The notes beneath the pieces were generated by a model that did not search any database, had not been told where the DNA came from, and was given only the letters and a program-made list of their open reading frames with translations. From Bacillota bacterium (GTDB taxonomy: Bacteria > Bacillota > UBA4882 > UBA8346): DNA of 31,808 bases. A program made the position numbers and the translations under genes. Where the stretch lies: assembly GCA_023435565.1 (NCBI GenBank), contig JAEYRN010000072.1, positions 1 through 31,808 of the forward strand. The letters run 5' to 3'. Shown piece after piece: positions 22,566 through 31,768 of the stretch (within the stretch, counting starts at the first letter, position 1; each line of letters opens with the position of its first letter).

Positions 22566-23922
22566 CTCGTTTTAAACGACACATAAAAAAGCCGTCTCCC
22601 CCTCCCGGAACCGGTAATAAAGTTAACCATTGCGGGGTTTTATCGGGTAAAGATTCTTCTAGGCCGGAAGGAAGAAACTCTGCATACGGTTCGATCACAA
22701 AATCGGGATGGTTTGCAATAAACCACTTTATTTGCTCTTGATTTTCTTCCGATTCCAAAGTACAAGTGCTATAAACTAAGCGACCGCCCGGCCTGACAAG
22801 AGAGGCGGCTTGATGTAATATTTCCCGTTGTAGCACGGATAAGTCCTTAATATCTTCCGAGCGACGACGATATCTAGCATCAATCCTTCTTCGGAGAACT
22901 CCCGTTCCCGAACAGGGAGCATCGACCAAAACCGCATCCGCTACTATGTCGTCTCCATTGAAAATATTTCGGGCATCCCCTAAAATCGGTTCAATACATC
23001 TTAATTTTAAGCGTGAAGCATTTTCCTTAATTAAGTCAATCTTATGTGGATGGTCGTCAATACTTAAAATCCGGCACCGATCATTCGTTAATTCCGCTAA
23101 ATGTGTACTTTTACCTCCCGGAGCAGCGCAAAGGTCAATTATGGTTTCTTGGGGATGTGGATCAATTAATCGCGCGACCAACATCGAGCTTTCATCCTGA
23201 ACAAAAATTTTCCCCTCTTGAAATACGGTAAGCTGTTCCAGGGAACTGTTTAAATCATGAAGTGTGATGGCTTCCTCTAAAAAACGTCCCGAATGCCAAA
23301 GAATTCCTTGCTCTGTTAATTCGGCTTTGAAGTCAGAACACTTTACCAGATGTTGATTTATTCTAACAGATAACGGCGGCTGTTGATTATTAGTTTTTAA
23401 AATCGATTCGGTTGTTTCCTTACCAAACCGGTCCAACCAACGTTCTACCAGCCAATTCGGATGTGAATACTCAATCGTCAAATATGAGACCGGATCTAGA
23501 TCCCGTTCAGGCATGGCAACCCGTTTTGACATGCGCAGAAAACTGCGAAGCACCCCGTTTACCAAACCTGCCAATCCTGAAAATTTGGTTTTTTTGATTT
23601 CCTCAACCGCTGAATGAACTACCGCATGTTCCGGGGTATCAGAAAATTGTAATAACTGGTAAACCGCGATCCTTAAAATATTTTTGACCGTTGGTTTTAA
23701 TGAATCTAAAGGACGGCTAAGTAGCCGTCCCAAAATAAAATCAATTTTTAACAAATGTCGTAATACGCCATAAACAAGTTCACTACAAAAAGCTTTTTCA
23801 CGCTGTTCGGTCTGATTAAACTCATTTAGAACCCGGGTTAACGCTAGATTAATATATGCGTTTTCAATTTCATACTGATCCAAAACTAACCGGGCTAAAT
23901 GTCGACCGGATAGATTACTCAT
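22555..23922 (-). CDS. rsmB: 16S rRNA (cytosine967-C5)-methyltransferase
   Basis: The 455-residue protein has an N-terminal NusB-like RNA-binding domain (about residues 5-130) and a C-terminal SAM-dependent methyltransferase domain with the motifs IDLCAAPGGKSTHLAEL, VDAPCSGTGVLRR and the catalytic cysteine in YSTCTLESEENQEQI. It modifies C967 of 16S rRNA. The start is either GTG at 23925 or ATG at 23922, with GGGGAAG upstream; it overlaps the metallopeptidase stop, so the genes are coupled. In many Bacillota rsmB follows fmt, as here apart from one intervening gene. Confidence 0.95.
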   Translation of the reverse strand: MSNLSGRHLARLVLDQYEIENAYINLALTRVLNEFNQTEQREKAFCSELVYGVLRHLLKIDFILGRLLSRPLDSLKPTVKNILRIAVYQLLQFSDTPEHAVVHSAVEEIKKTKFSGLAGLVNGVLRSFLRMSKRVAMPERDLDPVSYLTIEYSHPNWLVERWLDRFGKETTESILKTNNQQPPLSVRINQHLVKCSDFKAELTEQGILWHSGRFLEEAITLHDLNSSLEQLTVFQEGKIFVQDESSMLVARLIDPHPQETIIDLCAAPGGKSTHLAELTNDRCRILSIDDHPHKIDLIKENASRLKLRCIEPILGDARNIFNGDDIVADAVLVDAPCSGTGVLRRRIDARYRRRSEDIKDLSVLQREILHQAASLVRPGGRLVYSTCTLESEENQEQIKWFIANHPDFVIEPYAEFLPSGLEESLPDKTPQWLTLLPVPGGGDGFFMCRLKRVNF

Positions 23923-24604
23923 CACGACTTCCCCGAATAAACAACATTCTTAACAATTGTAAGATGGCTGTTGCAGCGGCGGCAACATAAGTTAACGCAG
24001 CCGCATTTAAAACTTTTTTAGCCCCTTGAATCTCTTCTCCCTGCATTAAGTAACCACTAGTTCCAAGAATTGCCAACGCGCGGTTACTCGCATTAAATTC
24101 GACCGGTAAAGTTAGGACTGTAAAAGCTACAAAAAATGTGAATAAGATTATTCCTAAATCAAGTAAAAATGAATTACCGCCACCAAAAATCAGACCGATA
24201 AAAAACAGAAAAAATCCCAGATTTGACCCAAGACTCGCCACTGGATAAATTCCATTTCTGAGAGTTAATGGAATATAAGATTCGGAATGTTGAATGGCAT
24301 GACCGGTTTCATGGGCAGCAACTCCATAAGCTGCCAGAGAACGGCCGTGATAAACTTCGGGTGATAATCTTAATACCCTGGTTCGAGGATCATAATGATC
24401 GGACAAAGTTCCCGGAGTTAGCTCGACGGGTACGTCATATAAATTACTTCGGTCCAATATTTCACGAGCCACTTGGGCACCACTCCGTCCCGAAGCCGCA
24501 TTTACTTCTTGATATTTATTAAAGGTGGACTGTACCTTAAACTGGGCATAAAGAGTGAATATAATTGCTGGAATTAACAATAGAAAAGTTGGATCATAAA
24601 ACAT
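23915..24604 (-). CDS. membrane zinc metallopeptidase (YugP family)
   Basis: The 229-residue protein has an N-terminal membrane helix, the zinc motif HETGH (H98, E99, H102) in AAYGVAAHETGHAIQHSES, and three further membrane helices, the layout of the YugP neutral zinc metallopeptidase family. The substrate is unknown. TTAGGAGG precedes the ATG. Placement between fmt and rsmB is common in clostridia. Confidence 0.9.
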   Translation of the reverse strand: MFYDPTFLLLIPAIIFTLYAQFKVQSTFNKYQEVNAASGRSGAQVAREILDRSNLYDVPVELTPGTLSDHYDPRTRVLRLSPEVYHGRSLAAYGVAAHETGHAIQHSESYIPLTLRNGIYPVASLGSNLGFFLFFIGLIFGGGNSFLLDLGIILFTFFVAFTVLTLPVEFNASNRALAILGTSGYLMQGEEIQGAKKVLNAAALTYVAAAATAILQLLRMLFIRGSRDE

Positions 24605-24732
24605 TTTTTATTCCTCCTAAGCCTAAAAATCATTTTTTGTGTTAATTATACAACTCTTTATAATCTTTGTAACATAGTTGTTTGAAAAACTCAATTTCAA
24701 ATGATTAAATTTTTGGTAACCTTTTAAATTTG

Positions 24733-25683
24733 TTAAGACTTACAAAGATACATTCCTTCTTTTATACAACGTCCATTAGCACATTCAGTCGCAGTCATTA
24801 ACCGCTTTCCGGCAGGCTGCATTTTTGTTAATAGCAATGGTTGGCTGCAAGTAGCTACCAGCAGTCCTTGGTTTTTGACAATCCCAAGGATCCCTCCCGG
24901 TCCGCACCCTTTAATAATATGACATTCAGCGGGGTCAATCATTCTAGTTTCCAGTATCTTTAAACGTTCGGAATTGAAAAAAGTTTCCGCCCCCGGTGAA
25001 GGAGCCAATGCCCGCACTAAATTATGTATTTTTTCCGCCGGTTCTTCCCAATTAATCCGGTATTGCTCCGGTTTAACCTTTAACGCTTTAGTCGCCAAAC
25101 GGTCGTCTTGAGGGACGCGTGGGGCATTTCCTGCTAAAATAGCCTGTACAGTTTTAATAAGAAGCTTTCCGCCAAGCTCAGCCATACGGCAGTATAAACT
25201 ACCAAAATTTTCGTCTGAGCTAATTTCCAATTCCTCCTTAAAGATAATATCTCCAGTGTCCCAGCCTTCATTCAAGTACATAGTTGTTATTCCGGTAATC
25301 CGGTCTCCATTTAGTAACGTCCGGCGAATCGGGTCGGCCCCACGGTATTTGGGTAATAATGAGCCATGTACGTTAATACACCCATGTTGTGGTTCATACA
25401 AAATCTCGGTTGGGACCATTTGACCAAAAGCGACAACTACTACTAGATCGGGATGAAGTTGTCGAAATATAGAGATAAATTCTTTGCTATTTATCTGTTG
25501 CGGTTGCCAAATCGGAAGCCCCTTTTGGATGGCTATTTGCTTTACAGGTGAAGGATAAAGGGACATTCCCCTCCCTTTTGGACGATCCGGTTGGGTGACT
25601 ACCCCAACGATTTCAAAATTCGCAATTAAGTGTTCAAGACTTATAGCGGCAAATTCGGGAGTACCCATGAATAAGATACGCAA
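24733..25683 (-). CDS. fmt: methionyl-tRNA formyltransferase
   Basis: The 316-residue protein formylates Met-tRNA for initiation. It starts MRILFMGTPEFAA, has the folate-site motif CINVHGSLLPKYRGADPI with the catalytic Asn and His, and the Asp in NEGWDTGDI; the C-terminal tRNA-binding domain covers about 205-310. The start codon is TTG (25681-25683) with AAAGGAG upstream. It begins four bases after def ends, the usual def-fmt pair. Confidence 0.96.
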   Translation of the reverse strand: MRILFMGTPEFAAISLEHLIANFEIVGVVTQPDRPKGRGMSLYPSPVKQIAIQKGLPIWQPQQINSKEFISIFRQLHPDLVVVVAFGQMVPTEILYEPQHGCINVHGSLLPKYRGADPIRRTLLNGDRITGITTMYLNEGWDTGDIIFKEELEISSDENFGSLYCRMAELGGKLLIKTVQAILAGNAPRVPQDDRLATKALKVKPEQYRINWEEPAEKIHNLVRALAPSPGAETFFNSERLKILETRMIDPAECHIIKGCGPGGILGIVKNQGLLVATCSQPLLLTKMQPAGKRLMTATECANGRCIKEGMYLCKS

Positions 25684-25687
25684 TTTA

Positions 25688-26137
25688 TTACTCCTTTATA
25701 GGATTTAAATAATCGATGAACAAAACACCGTTTAAATGATCTATTTCATGCTGAAAAGCACGGGCCAATAATCCTTCTCCGGTTAAATTGATTTTTTTGC
25801 CATTAAGATCTAACGCCGTAACACTCACCCGTTCAGCACGGGTTACATATTCATTTCTACCTGGCAACGAAAGACAGCCTTCAACATCCCGATTTTCTCC
25901 TTCCGACTTGATAATTTCGGGATTTATTAAAACAATGGGTCCGGTACCCACGTCAATAACAACCATCCGTTCCGAAAATCCTACTTGGGGAGCTGCCAGA
26001 CCTACCCCATTGGCATTATACATGGTATCTAGCATATCTTTGGCTAAAACCTTAAATTTTTTGGTTATTTTCGTAATATTTTGCGCTTTCCGACGGAGAA
26101 CCGGATCTTCTCCGGTATAAATTTTAATTAGGGCCAA
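25688..26137 (-). CDS. def: peptide deformylase
   Basis: The 149-residue metalloenzyme removes the formyl group from new proteins. Its three motifs are complete: GVGLAAPQVG, EGCLSLPG (metal-binding Cys) and QHEIDHLNG (two His and the catalytic Glu). The start codon is TTG (26135-26137) with GAGGTG upstream. It pairs with fmt. Confidence 0.97.
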   Translation of the reverse strand: MALIKIYTGEDPVLRRKAQNITKITKKFKVLAKDMLDTMYNANGVGLAAPQVGFSERMVVIDVGTGPIVLINPEIIKSEGENRDVEGCLSLPGRNEYVTRAERVSVTALDLNGKKINLTGEGLLARAFQHEIDHLNGVLFIDYLNPIKE

Positions 26138-26251
26138 TTATTTCACCTCGTTTTTTAATTCAAAAATAATTTAATTATTATATCAAAGAAGCATAGTAAA
26201 TCAAAATCTAAAAAAGGGTGTTTATCCTTAATAAAACGAACTAGATATAAT

Positions 26252-28699
26252 TTATACTATAGAATATGGATTACGATCCCTAATGATTTTAACGTCGTTA
26301 AATTTGCCGAATGGAAATTCATCCCATAAACTTCTTATTAATTCATTAAGACTTTTTGGTCCATCACTTTTAATTAACAATTGCCAACGAAATTTGGATT
26401 CAATTTTTGGAATTAGAGCTGGGGCGGGACCCATCAGTTCGAAGGATTTTGGCGCTTCCGTATTCTGATTAGTAACTTTTGCTATTAAATGCCGACTAAT
26501 ATTGGCAAAAGTTTCAGCAGCTTGTCTTACTTTTTCTGCGTTCAACCCCGAAAAAGCAATTTTGACGAATTCCGTAAATGGGGGATATTGCAGATCGAGC
26601 CGCCGTTCGATTTCAGCTTGGTAGAAACCAAGATAATCATGTTCTTTGGCTAATTGTAATGAATAATGATCCGGGTTGTAAGTTTGAAAAATAACGCGAC
26701 CGGCTTTCTCTCCCCTACCGGCCCTTCCGGCAACTTGAGTTAACAATTGAAAAGTTCTTTCTGCCGCTCGAAAATCAGGAATATTTAAAGTTGAATCAGC
26801 AGAAATTACTCCAACTAAAGTTACACGGGGAAGGTCCAAACCTTTAGCGACCATCTGAGTTCCTAGAAGGATATCCACTTCACCGGAAGCCACTTCCTGA
26901 TATATCCTGTGATGCGCTCCTTTTCTAGAGGTTGAATCCAAGTCCATTCGAAGGATTTTTGCCTGGGGGAAAAATTTGGCCAACTCTTCTTCGAGCCTTT
27001 GCGTACCATGCCCAAAATAACGGATCCGACTACTTTTACATTTTGGGCAAAGATCGGGAACCGGTTTCCGAAAGTCGCAATAATGGCAACGCAGAACTTT
27101 ATCTGACAGATGATAGGTCAATGAAACGTCACAATCGGGGCACGTCAAAGTATAGCCGCAATCACGACATAAGATAAATGTCGAATACCCCCGGCGATTG
27201 AGTAATAAAATAACTTGTTCATGTTCGGAAAGAGTAATATTGACAGCTTCATAGAGTGAATTGCTTAAAATATTTTTATTACCCTTACGAATTTCCTCTC
27301 GCATGTCAACGATTGATACTTGAGGTAAGGGTTTTTGATTAAAACGTTCTTTGAGTCCCAGATAACAATACTCTCCATTTTGGGACGCATGGAAAGACTC
27401 CATCGAAGGAGTAGCGCTTCCGAAAATAACCTTGGCTCCGCTCAATTTGGCTAATTTTTCAACAACAGTCCGAGTATGGTATCTAGGAGTTTCTTCCTGT
27501 TTATATGATGACTCATGTTCTTCATCTACAATAATTAAACCGAGGTTTTCATACGGAGCGAATAAGGCGGACCGAGCCCCTAGAACCAAATTTGCTTTTC
27601 GATGTTTAATCTTGAACCATTGATCATATCTTTCGCCGTCTGACATATTGCTATGTAAAAGGGCCACTTCATCGCCGAACCGGAGTTTAGTCCTTTCCAG
27701 AGTTTGGGGTGTTAAAGCGATCTCCGGAACTAAATACAACACTTGCCGTCCTTGACTTAACACTTCAGCTGCCGCTCTAAGATATATCTCTGTTTTACCG
27801 CTTCCAGTAACTCCGTGTAATAGGAAAAAGTCCTTATTATTATGAGTGTTAAATTTTTCGATGACGTTCGCCTGTTCGGAGTTTAATTGATATGATTTCG
27901 AAGAAGGTATTACTTCAGAAAAGCCAATTGGTTTCCGTTCTTGAATAACGTCAATACAGGTGATTTTACCTTCGCGGACCAAACGATCAAGGACCGAAGT
28001 GCTAACTTCGGCGGCAGCGCACAATTGGGAACGGGAGAGCATTTTTTCCCGATGTAAAATATCCTGCACCCTTTTACCGGTAATGCTGGTTTCCACAATT
28101 TCCGGTGAAACCCAGCAAAACATTCGGCCAACTTTAGTTTTGGTCTTGGGTGAAGCATATTTGACTATTTTAACGATTAATCGCTGTTTAATTAAATAAT
28201 TCCAGATTTCGTGATTATTGGCAAATTGCTTTTCCCAATCCTTAACCGGTTTGCCTTTGAGACTATTTATTAATTCTAATATACGAGTCACTTCCGTGGG
28301 TAAAAATCGCTGTTTTAAACGGTTAATAACATCATCGAGACAGTAATCTAACCCATAAGATACGATTTTAATCGGATTTGAACCCGGGGGTAGGCAGAGT
28401 TTTATTACGTCGGTACGACAGCAGTAATAATATTCCGCCATCCACTCAGCTAATTGATATTGAACATCGGTGAGTAAAGGAGAGTCATCTACAACTTGAA
28501 TAATAGTTTTTAACTCTTTAAAATTGGAATTGTCGGTAAGAAACCAAATATAACCCAGACTTGGCTGATTCTTAAATGGGACAATCACCCTAGCCCCAAT
28601 TTTGGCTGTCGCCTCAAACTCAGGGGGAATTAGGTAATCAAATAACTTATCTAATTTTAGTGCTTGCGAAGCAATTAAAACCTGTGCTATTTTAATCAT
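26252..28699 (-). CDS. priA: primosomal protein N' (replication restart helicase PriA)
   Basis: The 815-residue protein is a full-length PriA: N-terminal 3'BD and winged-helix domains, helicase motif I LLHGVTGSGKTEIYLRA, motif II DEEHESSYKQEE, and a zinc-binding insert with paired cysteines (CRDCGYTLTCPDC, RCHYC, CPKC). It rebuilds forks after replication collapse by loading DnaB. It lies between rpoZ and def as in many Bacillota, but the coaBC gene usually found before priA is missing. Confidence 0.97.
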   Translation of the reverse strand: MIKIAQVLIASQALKLDKLFDYLIPPEFEATAKIGARVIVPFKNQPSLGYIWFLTDNSNFKELKTIIQVVDDSPLLTDVQYQLAEWMAEYYYCCRTDVIKLCLPPGSNPIKIVSYGLDYCLDDVINRLKQRFLPTEVTRILELINSLKGKPVKDWEKQFANNHEIWNYLIKQRLIVKIVKYASPKTKTKVGRMFCWVSPEIVETSITGKRVQDILHREKMLSRSQLCAAAEVSTSVLDRLVREGKITCIDVIQERKPIGFSEVIPSSKSYQLNSEQANVIEKFNTHNNKDFFLLHGVTGSGKTEIYLRAAAEVLSQGRQVLYLVPEIALTPQTLERTKLRFGDEVALLHSNMSDGERYDQWFKIKHRKANLVLGARSALFAPYENLGLIIVDEEHESSYKQEETPRYHTRTVVEKLAKLSGAKVIFGSATPSMESFHASQNGEYCYLGLKERFNQKPLPQVSIVDMREEIRKGNKNILSNSLYEAVNITLSEHEQVILLLNRRGYSTFILCRDCGYTLTCPDCDVSLTYHLSDKVLRCHYCDFRKPVPDLCPKCKSSRIRYFGHGTQRLEEELAKFFPQAKILRMDLDSTSRKGAHHRIYQEVASGEVDILLGTQMVAKGLDLPRVTLVGVISADSTLNIPDFRAAERTFQLLTQVAGRAGRGEKAGRVIFQTYNPDHYSLQLAKEHDYLGFYQAEIERRLDLQYPPFTEFVKIAFSGLNAEKVRQAAETFANISRHLIAKVTNQNTEAPKSFELMGPAPALIPKIESKFRWQLLIKSDGPKSLNELIRSLWDEFPFGKFNDVKIIRDRNPYSIV

Positions 28700-28884
28700 T
28701 AAACCGTTAACCTTGTCATTATTATTAACACAACCTTCGTACCTTATTTTCCCCTGCAGTTAAGTCACGGGCAACTTTGAAAAATCAATATGCCTTGATG
28801 TTATCAAACATTGATTTTATTAACATGACTATATCGCGAGTTATTTTAATACGAAATTTGAGTTATCAAAATAATTATAAAATA

Positions 28885-28916
28885 AAAATCTCAGAGGAAC
28901 AAGGCTCTGAGATTTT
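28885..28916 (-). terminator. terminator after rpoZ
   Basis: Minus strand: AAAATCTCAGAG pairs with CTCTGAGATTTT around an 8-base loop and continues TATTTTAT. It separates the yicC-rpoZ group from priA; bases 28700-28884 upstream of priA hold no recognisable gene. Confidence 0.75.
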
Positions 28917-28923
28917 AAAAGTT

Positions 28924-29127
28924 TTACTTTATGCCAACTTTGGTTCTTTCGACTTTTATTTTTCCGGCACCGATCTCTTCCAGGGCAATTGATACGGCTT
29001 TAATAGTCTTTTCTTCATCCGATTGTTCTTCTTCAAGAATTTTACGGGCTCGTTTTGCTGCGGCCGTAACCAGTGTATAACGACTATCTACTTTTTTAAG
29101 CAACTCGTCTAAGGACGGATAGATCAA
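28924..29127 (-). CDS. rpoZ: RNA polymerase omega subunit
   Basis: The 67-residue protein matches omega: YPSLDELLKKVDSRYTLVTAAAKRAR at the N terminus and KAVSIALEEIGAGKI later. Omega helps RNA polymerase assembly. The start codon is TTG (29125-29127) behind AAGGAGG. It follows gmk by 86 bases, the usual order. Confidence 0.93.
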   Translation of the reverse strand: MIYPSLDELLKKVDSRYTLVTAAAKRARKILEEEQSDEEKTIKAVSIALEEIGAGKIKVERTKVGIK

Positions 29128-29213
29128 AAAAACGGCCTCCTTTTCCCTAATATATTGAATACAATTATAATTAAGTTGAGTAGAGTTTAATTCAACTTAT
29201 TTAGTATGGCTTA

Positions 29214-29825
29214 TTATCCTTTTAATATGTTATTTAGTAGATTATGTTCTTGTCGGTTAACTTTACATTTCTCAGCTAGTATAATACATTCAATCCGTTC
29301 ACATGTCAAGTCAATTTCTTGATTTATTACTAAATAATCATATTGGGGAATACATTGAAATTCAGTTTCAATATATTGAAGGCGTTTGTTCAATTCCTCT
29401 TCCATTTCGGTATTCCGCCCTGCCAGTCTCTTTTTTAATTCAGTCAAAGAAGGCGGCGCTAAAAAGATAAGCACCGCTTCAGGTAAAGAATGTTTAACTT
29501 GAATTGCTCCTTGGACGTCAACATCCAAGGTTACGTCATGTCCGGAGGCCAATAACTGCTGTACATAATGTTTTGGAGTGCCATAATAATGTTCATATAC
29601 CTTGGCCCACTCTAAAAAATCTCCGGTATCTATTTTATTCCGGAATTCAGTTTCTGTTAAAAAAAAATAATGTTGACCATCAATTTCATTAGGCCTAGGA
29701 GTCCGGGTAGTTGCTGATACGGAATACCTTAAATCCGGTTTGCGTTTAAAAAGATTGTTGATGACCGTATTCTTACCTACTCCGGATGGCCCTGAAATGA
29801 CAATCAACAAACTGGGTGACATCAT
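29214..29825 (-). CDS. gmk: guanylate kinase
   Basis: The 203-residue enzyme phosphorylates GMP to GDP. It has the P-loop SGPSGVGKNTV (Asn where most have Gly), the GMP-binding motif SVSATTRTPRPNEIDGQHYFF and DVDVQGA. The start is probably ATG 29823-29825, with GAGG six bases upstream; a TTG precedes it and another ATG follows. It begins nine bases after remA. Confidence 0.96.
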   Translation of the reverse strand: MMSPSLLIVISGPSGVGKNTVINNLFKRKPDLRYSVSATTRTPRPNEIDGQHYFFLTETEFRNKIDTGDFLEWAKVYEHYYGTPKHYVQQLLASGHDVTLDVDVQGAIQVKHSLPEAVLIFLAPPSLTELKKRLAGRNTEMEEELNKRLQYIETEFQCIPQYDYLVINQEIDLTCERIECIILAEKCKVNRQEHNLLNNILKG

Positions 29826-29833
29826 CAAAACCT

Positions 29834-30100
29834 CTATTCCTCCGATTCTATGTTTGCATCTTTTGATGTGAGGCGATGGGCAACAGTTTCTGGTTGTACA
29901 GCGGAAAGAATAACATGATCACTATCTGTGATAATTACCGCCCTAGTCCGACGACCATATGTAGCGTCGATTAACATACCCTTATCGCGACTTTCCTGGA
30001 TGATTCTCTTAATCGGAGATGATTCAGGACTGACGATGGCAACTATTCGGTTGGCGGAGACAATATTGCCGAATCCGATGTTAATTAATTTAATGTCCAT
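29834..30100 (-). CDS. remA: RemA family regulator (DUF370)
   Basis: The 88-residue protein is a full-length RemA/DUF370: MDIKLINIGFGNIVSANRIVAIVSPES, then DATYGRRTRAVIITDSDHVILSAVQPETVA. In Bacillus RemA is a DNA-binding activator of matrix genes that forms ring-shaped oligomers. It sits between mihF and gmk, as expected for this gene block. Confidence 0.95.
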   Translation of the reverse strand: MDIKLINIGFGNIVSANRIVAIVSPESSPIKRIIQESRDKGMLIDATYGRRTRAVIITDSDHVILSAVQPETVAHRLTSKDANIESEE

Positions 30101-30123
30101 ATTCTTATGAAGAAGCCTCCTTC

Positions 30124-30438
30124 CTAATTGTTGCCGAGTCTTTCAAGTAAAGCTTGCCTTTGTCGGTTTCCAAGGCCCTGAATCCGACGGGTCTCATCAA
30201 TACCGATATCGTTCATAATTTTTTTGGTCTTAACCTTACCAATACGCGGTAATGATTCCAGTAAGTAAACTACTCTCATTTTGGCCACCACATCATCGTT
30301 GATATTGTTTAAAACTTCACGAATGGTGGTCTTTCCTTTCTTTAGGTTCTGACGGATTTTTGCTCGTTTACTCCTGACTTCCTGGGCCTTTTTGAGGGCT
30401 TTTCGCTTTTCCTCTAATGAGAGCTTGGGCAATGCCAT
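30124..30438 (-). CDS. mihF: integration host factor of the mIHF type
   Basis: The 104-residue protein resembles the actinobacterial-type IHF: helical basic N terminus (SLEEKRKALKKAQEVRSKRAKIRQNLKKG) and a helix-two-turn-helix (LLESLPRIGKVKTKKIMNDIGIDETRRIQGLGNRQRQALLERL). It binds DNA without sequence specificity and compacts the nucleoid. It is unrelated to HU/IHF-alpha. Present in only some Bacillota, it lies between yicC and remA, with gmk further on, as gmk also neighbours mihF in Actinobacteria. Confidence 0.9.
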   Translation of the reverse strand: MALPKLSLEEKRKALKKAQEVRSKRAKIRQNLKKGKTTIREVLNNINDDVVAKMRVVYLLESLPRIGKVKTKKIMNDIGIDETRRIQGLGNRQRQALLERLGNN

Positions 30439-30451
30439 CCTGTCTCACCTC

Positions 30452-31330
30452 CTATTCAATATTCTGAATTTGTTCACGGATTTTCTCTAATTCACTCTTA
30501 AATTGAATTACAATTTGAGATATTTTTAAATCATTACCTTTGGAGCCGATAGTATTTATTTCCCGATTTAATTCTTGGATGATAAAATCCAATTTACGAC
30601 CGATCGGTTCATCTACCTCCAAAGTTTTATAAATTTGTTGTAAATGGCTATCGATACGTACCAATTCTTCGGTTATATCCGATTTATCGGCAAAAAGAGC
30701 GACTTCGGTAGCCAAACGATTTGGATCGACATCGATTCCTTCGGTTAATTCTTGAATTCTTTTTATTAAACGGAGACGATACTCTGAAACCATCTCCGGT
30801 GTAACTCCGATTAACTGTTTATGAAACTCTTTTAAATTCTCAAGTTTAACATGTAAATCCTTTACTAGTTGTCGGCCTTCCATACAACGCATCTTAAGCA
30901 GGTTATTTATCGCTTCATTTAAAACCTCTTCAGCTAGAACTTCTAACTGTTCTTGATCTTCAGCCGGTTGAACCGTTTGCATTACATCAGGCAAGTTCAA
31001 AATAGTGGTTAGATCAGGTGCACCTTGAACTTTAAATTCATTGGTTAATTCAGCGATAGCTGTAAAATATGAAGTCAACAATGGGCGGTTAAGTTTGACC
31101 GTTATCTCCTCGGACAAAAACTTTTCAATTGTAACGGTCGCTTCAATCTTTCCTCTAGAAATCTTCCCGGTAAGATCACGACGTAGTTTGTCTTCGAGAA
31201 AAGAATAGAGCCGAGGGATTTTAAAATACATTTCAAGATAACGGTGGTTAATAGATTTGAGATCAATTGTAATTGAGTAAGCGAGAGTTGATTTTACACC
31301 CCGCCCGTAACCGGTCATGCTAAGCGCCAA
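30452..31330 (-). CDS. yicC: YicC-family endoribonuclease
   Basis: The 292-residue protein has the YicC N-terminal domain (SMTGYGRG near the start, DLKSINHRYLEMYFKIPR) and the DUF1732 C-terminal domain (EVALFADKSDITEELVRIDSHL, GRKLDFIIQELNREINTIGSK). Family members are RNases that help degrade small RNAs. The TTG at 31328-31330 gives MALSMTGYGR, aligning with family starts; an ATG four codons later has no ribosome binding site. It heads the yicC-mihF-remA-gmk-rpoZ group. Confidence 0.95.
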   Translation of the reverse strand: MALSMTGYGRGVKSTLAYSITIDLKSINHRYLEMYFKIPRLYSFLEDKLRRDLTGKISRGKIEATVTIEKFLSEEITVKLNRPLLTSYFTAIAELTNEFKVQGAPDLTTILNLPDVMQTVQPAEDQEQLEVLAEEVLNEAINNLLKMRCMEGRQLVKDLHVKLENLKEFHKQLIGVTPEMVSEYRLRLIKRIQELTEGIDVDPNRLATEVALFADKSDITEELVRIDSHLQQIYKTLEVDEPIGRKLDFIIQELNREINTIGSKGNDLKISQIVIQFKSELEKIREQIQNIE

Positions 31331-31608
31331 GTTGTTTGTAACCTTTCCCCCGAGTTACCAGGATTTATCTGGAAATAAAATATATATTCAACTTGAAACA
31401 AATAATTCCTCTTTTTTTCCAGCAAATTTAACAGAACTTAAGGAACTTTTTTTAGAATGGTCCGTTTTTTTATTCAAAAGCACCTTCAGTCAAAGGTTTT
31501 AAGTTTTAAGTAAATTCTAAGCGTTTTATTAATAGTTTTTAGAACCTAATAAAACTTTCAAGCTGAAAGCTAATAGCTAATCGTAAAAAATCAAAAGCTA
31601 TTAGTTGA

Positions 31609-31645
31609 GAGAATTGCATAATTTAAAATTTACTATGCAATTCTC
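31609..31645. repeat. palindrome sharing arms with the 4.9-kb repeat
   Basis: GAGAATTGCATA (31609-31620) and its exact reverse complement (31634-31645) flank 13 bases. The core GAATTGCATAATT is the same as the arm of the element at 4909-5051, here in a much shorter palindrome. Confidence 0.6.
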
Positions 31646-31725
31646 ATAGTTATTAAACAAACATATTTTATACTAGGAGGTATTAGCGTGAAAAATTCCA
31701 TAAATTGACGAAAAAAGGGCGCACT

Positions 31726-31768
31726 AAACTAAGGCCTTTAAAGGCCTAAAAAAATCTAGCCTTAGTTT
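31726..31768. repeat. nested palindromes
   Basis: AAACTAAGGC (31726-31735) pairs with 31759-31768; inside it AGGCCTTTAAAGGCCT (31732-31747) is a perfect 16-base palindrome. The two folds share bases and exclude each other, as in attenuators; no gene that they would control is visible before the window ends. Confidence 0.5.

Noticed and set aside
28700..28884. Possible coaBC remnant between rpoZ and priA
   Set aside because: No frame in this stretch shows CoaB or CoaC motifs on either strand.
31688..31708. Short plus-strand frame GTG to TGA after a good ribosome binding site
   Set aside because: Only six codons long, with no amino-acid bias that would suggest a leader peptide; it may be the start of a decayed gene but cannot be supported.
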